From contig JAGKQI010000102.1 of assembly GCA_018806915.1 (NCBI GenBank), forward strand, positions 434,001 through 498,000: a stretch of 64,000 nt of DNA, read 5' to 3'. Of the stretch, positions 61,701-64,000 are shown piece after piece. This DNA comes from Phytophthora colocasiae. Lineage: Eukaryota; Oomycota; Peronosporomycetes; Peronosporales; Peronosporaceae. The translations under genes and the position numbers were made by a program. Below the pieces are notes generated by a model that was not told the origin of the DNA, searched no databases, and worked only from the letters and a program-made list of their open reading frames with translations. The first letter of the stretch is position 1, and every line of letters starts with the position of its first letter.

Positions 61701-63923
61701 TTGGCCTGGAATTTTGGTCAGCGACCATTTAAGTACGAGCCGGCTCCGGATGGTGAAGTCATTCTGTCACTCATTCAGGCTTCTGGTTGTGCTGAAGAAG
61801 AAGCCCATTTCGAGATATTTGACTACGACGAACATCAGTGGGATCAAGTTGTCTACCGACACAAAGTTCAGGAGATCACGCCACGCCAAATCGGTTGGTG
61901 GAAATTAAATGAAGGCGCAGGGAATACCGTTGAAGATGCTAGTGGAAATTGCCAACAAGGACTTATCGCACCAAACCATGCTACCATCGCCGGAAACAAA
62001 GGTACTTTCGCTCGGATTTTGGAAAAAGATGGGGAAAGTACATGGTGGGATGATAGTATTTCTCCACCAGCAGCAGCACGCAGGCGCACAGGGGATGGCA
62101 ATACAGCATCGCCTTTTTTCCCATTTAATTCTAACAGCGAGACAGGGGGCAAAGCAGAAGCATCATGGGGATACAAGTTTTATGTCATCCCGCATTTTTC
62201 GATGGCGACTGTTGGCCGTCGACATTTTCAGTCACCTTCAGTGCGTTTCTCCGAGAGTCCTCACAACTTGTTGCCGCGCCATGATCACCAGCTTATAAAG
62301 TTCATCAACAAAAAGGGCCAAAGTAAAAATCTTAACGCGACACAGCTGTTGCATGGCCCTTGGAGTGACATTGCGCCGCAAGAAAACGAGCTGGTCCGTT
62401 GGCCAGCATTGATGGAGATCGTGACTTCAGCAGGCAATGAACAAAAAGCAGAGAAGACGGACCCGAAACCTACTACCGCCGATACCCACGGTCGACTTTC
62501 GAAGCGATTTAAAGTGCTTCAAGAGTTCAACGCCGCGATTTATCGCATTTTGCCATTTACTGCATTTCATGCTCTAGGTGTGGATACACTCAACGCTAGA
62601 ACGTTTGAGAAAAAGTTAATGCTGAGCGATTTTGTGATGGAGCATCGGCACCGTATCTTGAGCGTGGTAAAACGCGCAGTCTGGGAAAATGCCCTAGGTC
62701 GTACAAACGAAAGTGGAGTCTCATTTGAGTTGACGCTGAACCGTCCAAAGGCGATGCGGTTCCGCGCGACTGCAAGGACAGACGTGGAAGGACGTCATAT
62801 GCTGTTTTCCCAAGCCTTTCGACAGCTGCAAGCTTTGGACGGCACACACTTTCGTCGTGAAGATTCGCTGTACCATGTGACTTTTCTTGGTGAAAACGCA
62901 CAAGATGCTGGCGGTCCGTATCGAGAGACCTTCGCTCAATACTGTGAAGAGCTGCAGAGTACCCAGCTGCCGTTAATGCTGCCGACCCCCAACTCGCAAC
63001 ATAACGTTGGTATTGGACGCGAAAAGTGGCTGCTGAATCCCGGTGCTCTATCTTCCACGCTGCTTCAAATGCTCGAGTTTCTCGGCAAACTGATGGGAGC
63101 TTCTATTCGTAGTAAGCAATATCTTGCTCTCAATCTTGCGCCATTGGTATGGAAGAAACTCGCCGGTGAGCGTCTAACGTTGGACGATCTGGCGGCTGTG
63201 GACTCGATGCTTGTGAACTCCATGTCGAAAATGCGCACCATCGATCGTTATGGTGTAACCGAGGAGATGTTTGAGGATATCGTCATGGAAACTTTTACGA
63301 CGTTAGGGGCTGATAACCGTGTACTTGAACTCAAGCCTGGAGGTGCTCAACTGCCGGTTACGTTCAGCACGCGCTGCGAATACGCTGATCTAGTTGAGCA
63401 GGCCCGACTCCACGAAAGCGATGAGCAAGCCCTGGCGATATTCCGAGGTCTCGCTAAGGTTGTCCCAGCGAAACTTTTAGCGTGCTTCTCAGGCTCCGAG
63501 CTGGAGCTTATGGTGTGTGGATCGCCGGAGGTGAGCGTGGATTTACTGGAGAAATGCACTGAATACTCCAGCTGCTCGCCCACAGATGACCACATCGTTT
63601 GGTTCTGGCGGGCACTGCGCGATTTCTCGCATGAGGAACGAAGTGCCTTCTTACGGTTCGTTTGGGGTCGCTCACGTCTACCAGCTAGTGCTGACGAATT
63701 CCCTCAGCGTTTCAAGCTCCAGTCATTTAACCAGCAGCGTGCTGGTCGCAGTGTTGACGCCTATATGCCAGTGGCTCACACTTGTTTCTTCTCAATCGAG
63801 ATTCCGGCCTACTCAAGTGAGGCTGTGCTTCGTGAGAAACTGTTGTACGCTATATACAATTGCCAGGAAATCGATGGTGATGGCGATAGCGTCGCAGCTA
63901 ATCAACTCGGATGGGAGGAATGA
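49719..63923 (+). CDS. Giant HECT E3 ubiquitin ligase with CUB-like and MIB/HERC2 domains
   Basis: An uninterrupted 14.2-kb frame, 4734 aa (4712 if the ATG at 49785 is used, giving MGAQASRDAG, a myristoylation-type start). Residues 1-870 are helical-repeat-like. CUB-like domains lie at about 875-983, 1753-1877, 2252-2362, 2438-2547 and 2873-2983, each opening ESxHPY or similar and ending WGF/WGYKF; a sixth, incomplete one is near 3336. MIB/HERC2 domains are at about 1587-1648 (GDEVRRGPNW) and 3427-3495 (GDSVVRSPDW). LamG-like modules surround 1560-1745 and 3555-3735; SPRY-like segments are near 3160-3260 and 3790-3940. The HECT domain (about 4325-4725) has AHTCFFSIEIPAYSS with catalytic Cys4689 and GENAQDAGGPYRE. 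It should transfer ubiquitin to substrates bound by the N-terminal modules; substrate unknown. The combination matches no HECT protein I can name. Confidence 0.92.
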   Translation: MPNQKGSLLDPTVSTRYYRAVRMGAQASRDAGAEPPASLQDERAAARAWRTGVPFTLLHNEGFVVEKYRELLAASNSQATAALSDNKALKEAQTTASGLDEAPMEEMQHATDMARIKLFARMKREEGGEGGQSGSRPASPSNVGSAVAGTSASSTGKENPPSAFAGMVGNILSRDSLESVESEKLRTQRDELLQVYFEHIAAKIRQTRVEVAKESPSPRVNHVEEVETPVRENSLPVGPAMTLGGSKISLKVTPASVFSVASLRMQLEMLHEFRILSPKLFENGTMAFVQTLLDSPPFALKDVVVGTPEDALLSDVHRFCTNMLHPTQEGDVTLDMQRQVTLLLLLAIGVSSGRISLLLEFVDGLLTLSSEITADGSLVQGYPFAEWVKVFVKRMQSYRVDCVPETLEDNVIEKKFAENTLLGEAENKDAEIGKDDLEPNMLSSLDTGESNFIEATALSLLSFLYKNAISNNLADAEDGEGSDATNAPFAIDVKVETFKLLLNFTSKYVDIFTTNKADVIQVYILQACLGILNKNLEILLKVGEGCRKQDSISLVKAGLTAPLEKLLGVLSGQDNKNEGNDNRVSPESSSVQIDENICVRVTSVALDLYTTSIRITHSDVSDQFTHVLKYLQLWHQSKATDMELKILARLLAHLCTRVDAIYLSMLSSEDSLGQFLKLVDYAVGIQQRQLRHVLARSIDESDEGVAPSLFRGNNEDPFELISLVNAVTQASFVGAFDTCRGVDVAIMVFETIRDSCSTICSGLADHVQAQDCRAQWPDIESALKDGFVGILAPVVLSCGILFLRNRKRVEAMLEISDSDNTDSASGSPISSRLFGLLKENSSKFLKFMVNLDALVSLIDPGKRETIVENDFMVLKSETMESSHEYENNMDALTELQLPGATQMVITFDSRCRTEVNYDYLTFYKDKSQGEFYGCQFYSGRDAEQNWPGVGDNPPLTIDSDHCFVYFHTDGSNTDWGYKFTATAEILERKKSLQQHWLVYLLESVVQLLDESSKLLIDGSAFAPIEDIEIQNERYLQSDLLKSGVCSEDNKNAEVLRLLQDFVDPPECSDAEKIVQALQEQSGLSRPAATLARSTSFDQITSSAPNQSVNSAVRAVAAAILHHNMWGMDAYAFTQNLRTDISEQLLRGWKNAQKMRDWFHLGDAADAGIQMVPNRRRSGRLRRQPSAYKGLSEESLAILCNNVIERAKFLLEITPVSFAYVTGAKRRWGLLAKYGHAIGKQGSSDTQLDKWYNLLDELQAATELRSLFQYRRLSSERLKHGQAKSVTEQVLEFIQSDVDIGEIRKVIEIRNRRAASRALGIEIFVQSLKDCPSSRLRGVLLESFSFALRSFTIANSPASVPGLSSVGSISTLDSFPRLHFDALLSGCDESLRQRIAEAFGHCLVVFAQQLEVAINDETNFGLITGVLRCCALDYDLEDSFLLQESRVLPRIVRLLSSESISLRNAAQSLLGVLLSRFIAGRVESSLANEDDDDNGLATGDEHDVSIFQRQLFAAVGHQLAEIVSAVKSSLDSKPDDDLGKSSPQYLPENSPGFTAPCLQQNAISWNHSIMLWVYSSSKGPLYALKLGDEVRRGPNWSSTDDSENDMEIGTVVSIPSPTKVHVRWNTTGLTSQCDFDPKQGVFDVVLVDEGVGGTIFFKGNKSMIKDTPAAKPWSHFGLFLTDKRMLVYKISCGSDKESVFETDYDLDADQWSHVAIVQDEDILRVYVNGSIVSQHLLESFLVMNANVNPAESAIIESTHPLEDSIDEYCPVHIPGAVKIRLTFDPLCDIDGSTGFVRFYKDAKCVEFWGEDKYTGKYSDPERNFPGAQSNRARSLQQAEESSVDLNILEIPSDRFLVYFHNEGSSNSWGFRILASPEFATSAEESASPVTHLNPYPFYFGEAPGRVLDEPAAKCWIYQPKIVNYPISESDLTTEIQSSYPSAEIVSNCVPAERTLHILGLFRTCAETSFGRSLVGTPENLQNLLFLSFDVRVPVEIRVGAIRVLKDLAGNLSPEMMDVLVSKTLAHNEGSFLAFVFKHLGRALNVWRAYSDDNGIVGLESEEDNTDGEILELQTSALGEASLIAAYISLLRGVAGCSCWCDQLFDLLLSGLKLSDSALSNLDVDHVLASLALLGGNFGGAYIGGRVSCCVNVDGKEMVETGYLVQFRMKGGAQIARIIFDCDQSSTVDVPLTDVAYLDDIEKVEFASFLKQTVSLAPQLKDLYQGILDLSVDAPSFDETYQPKLTKKENVEVLESEHPYAAGEDVTYSLNFRGANEIVIRFDKMSCTAGPNDYIQFKKREGDLNESEGTDSYWGEEKYYGDYFPGVGTTPPLCIPAGSVDVHFFTDASSSGISEWGFKLTAHAFEEAMIYPPEIPPPIKISALSDIHARCIKSIGHILQSQRRVDIIPTFTALLPALTKIANSPCDGRPIQSSPKSQIFESKHPYANSVMEYMKVTFSGASMLTITFDAQSRTEQGCDYLCFFKDKSLTDRWGAYQYCGVGSDANWPGVEDRPPLVIPADSFTLLWTTDGSNVDWGWKFNVTAEFLPEFSRDKTLKQLDARSYRLFETLYEKMNHQRIPLKSEFENFAENDEGIKEKKSVDPIRQLLSKCKSKRALKNSEWGSTALNKAQIFRVSDESGVRIYKEKSRDSMVLVELKTGTEFAAEVSLNGWLKVAAESVDLLDQAAFGWVWQRTGEAIHASRSTACANGEDLLTLGVDDLNFESRHSVLEMDDNNDEEKSLTSLCSPFVFDEFKGQTDRIQSLAYDSHRAMATKAARQAILTFLSCDPTTVPVPLNALGSTEDILLLLSNYFSVSEAAYDKQSDVLFALRKRLTHTVVSGIDDLMLSAILGRCLEVLGSGAELLPKGRGAVRILESTHPYQDNADQYWDISIPGATKIKVVFDRRCKTEAGCDWVRLYKSGSNRTDTIGPDQIGGRGDSENWPGTGDRPPLYIDDDSFEAYFHSDSSNNDWGFKLYAIGIFKDDDMVSHVKGSSSPEMVMKMLTMAGWVLEVLSSISDEKLRASPTVFERLYSAEALQTLIFSLNESPQNIKTCMLQILSNVAQSTAFHSIPTVLIEQVRDLMNVKMRAKHQAEDRVELKSLYLQSLVQCAVAVDLSIDSHCNDGSNSNMRSIQLLPYQPGSNGTTTFVSSPSTSTSGRFQFQVNFRKLASIVTIGLTGGSSVLSMGTPGGFVQWESDGKISFATCSNSGDGSNLLEIDGYKNRIREGDSVVILLDLHRQTLTIRKNNVAAALVVGPISSGALIPWDSLALPLHPEHDIRLFISHANSDNQIEFGSLYCSPLALIPQAIVPSWYSKVVDAVSMMLDFRGNLSSTVVLRESRHPLPSLPPVKPVRDLIDIDGAIALEIRFDKRTKLSKTEELRFFSGSKFGDSNGPAIVLSGINGGEDEKETPHLFVNEGTKAPSYSLSPGDSVVRSPDWEYSDEDGGAGNVGIVQEITTWGTHAGKGVRVQWQENGFESVYRYGLNNRYDVQSLEHTKYSGLPLIIQGSSLSFELVRNTPTTKLDLSISSEFDGSLELNGSTKLEVKLASGSKSTLSKSDCSVEFWACMSKDKMGDKGCTEILRIESVHDRIILLTDQRGKCIIVHEAVDTSGNVIKHHQCRETVGDSSSFGNLSFGQWTHLALVFSGSRVFVVQNGDVVYSVRCLEHGRMVLGSNAALVFGNSCTQAALPNDVTNSSVLCSALCGYLYDIRLWDVALRVEQLRSHFRGLDSVDVPKSSSRPGTPTSSSGKLMSPSMTYLSSPRSPRSSLRSVSIPQNMRKWVTANRTSKDAVTVRLNLGVKVSNVPKADGTSSDMVYYEAHALSSGKLTVGWILDGAKMHNRSLYIGEEPDSFGIDLGRKVVHLSTSEKSLAPFTRVDLNACGSPRRSLGGNSFGNDIFCRNGDIIGCAINLSSGKLTFYVNGTTVAECISFNYVCHNRTTGNSKDKEFDALVDEIITVGQLASTISESQAPDLNATARLFYPSASLGPQGAQGLAWNFGQRPFKYEPAPDGEVILSLIQASGCAEEEAHFEIFDYDEHQWDQVVYRHKVQEITPRQIGWWKLNEGAGNTVEDASGNCQQGLIAPNHATIAGNKGTFARILEKDGESTWWDDSISPPAAARRRTGDGNTASPFFPFNSNSETGGKAEASWGYKFYVIPHFSMATVGRRHFQSPSVRFSESPHNLLPRHDHQLIKFINKKGQSKNLNATQLLHGPWSDIAPQENELVRWPALMEIVTSAGNEQKAEKTDPKPTTADTHGRLSKRFKVLQEFNAAIYRILPFTAFHALGVDTLNARTFEKKLMLSDFVMEHRHRILSVVKRAVWENALGRTNESGVSFELTLNRPKAMRFRATARTDVEGRHMLFSQAFRQLQALDGTHFRREDSLYHVTFLGENAQDAGGPYRETFAQYCEELQSTQLPLMLPTPNSQHNVGIGREKWLLNPGALSSTLLQMLEFLGKLMGASIRSKQYLALNLAPLVWKKLAGERLTLDDLAAVDSMLVNSMSKMRTIDRYGVTEEMFEDIVMETFTTLGADNRVLELKPGGAQLPVTFSTRCEYADLVEQARLHESDEQALAIFRGLAKVVPAKLLACFSGSELELMVCGSPEVSVDLLEKCTEYSSCSPTDDHIVWFWRALRDFSHEERSAFLRFVWGRSRLPASADEFPQRFKLQSFNQQRAGRSVDAYMPVAHTCFFSIEIPAYSSEAVLREKLLYAIYNCQEIDGDGDSVAANQLGWEE

Positions 63924-64000
63924 GTCGATCCTTTTTTAAGTACTTTGATACGAATTGTTTGGACTTACAATACATGTTTTACACAAGTTTCGCTGCCCTT

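Noticed and set aside
1..64000. CRISPR arrays, bacterial operons, tRNA or rRNA genes
   Set aside because: No regularly spaced repeats, Shine-Dalgarno-led gene clusters or recognisable tRNA/rRNA sequence were seen; spliced genes show the window is eukaryotic.

Overview
This is a gene-dense nuclear window from a flagellated eukaryote, most likely an oomycete close to Phytophthora. The grounds are short GT-AG introns (about 50-90 nt), very small intergenic gaps, an outer-arm axonemal dynein intermediate chain next to ordinary housekeeping genes, a receptor-like TKL kinase, and MULE and hAT transposons. The genus is inference; no single sequence proves it. About 18 apparently functional host genes are present, several of which I reconstructed exon by exon with all splice phases closing.

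Layout. 0-19 kb is core eukaryotic: histone H2A.X, SGF29 (SAGA reader of H3K4me), a 2194-aa DmX/Rav1 protein (V-ATPase assembly), axonemal dynein IC DNAI1, an EHD/dynamin-like membrane GTPase, U3 snoRNP protein RRP9, a small PPGG-motif protein, actin-related protein ARP4 and Rab GDI. 19-29 kb holds a C-terminal-motor kinesin (kinesin-14), a membrane protein ending in a PX domain, a chorein/BLTP3-like lipid-transfer protein whose reading frame is disturbed, and an ankyrin protein. 29.5-32 kb is a degraded zone: a 5'-truncated, frameshifted SPFH/band-7 gene, an unidentified gene fragment, and the last eleven codons of a lost kinase.

32-43 kb is the dynamic part. A receptor-like TKL kinase is followed by a decayed plus-strand copy of an enoyl-CoA hydratase (ECHDC1-like) gene. 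A hAT transposon (34145-39763, 8-bp target duplication TCCACAAT) has split that copy. The hAT is itself split by an apparently intact MULE (35308-38592, 10-bp target duplication CTCATGGATG) that carries an intact transposase and a separate chromodomain ORF. Removing the MULE and one target copy closes the hAT transposase frame exactly. The intact enoyl-CoA hydratase lies at 41947-42942 on the minus strand, beyond a coiled-coil gene.

43-64 kb returns to host genes: a protein with two tandem SANT/MADF-like domains, a myotubularin phosphatase with a CSHGWDR active site, an IQ-motif protein, and an intronless 14.2-kb gene for a giant HECT ubiquitin ligase with five or six CUB-like domains, two MIB/HERC2 domains and LamG/SPRY-like modules.

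Two themes recur: chromatin (H2A.X, SGF29, ARP4, the SANT-like protein, the MULE chromodomain) and membrane/phosphoinositide traffic or the cytoskeleton (Rav1, GDI, PX protein, myotubularin, chorein protein, EHD-like GTPase, dynein, kinesin). They look like random neighbours, not an operon-like cluster. Exon boundaries were read by eye from GT/AG sites and codon phase and were not checked against transcripts.
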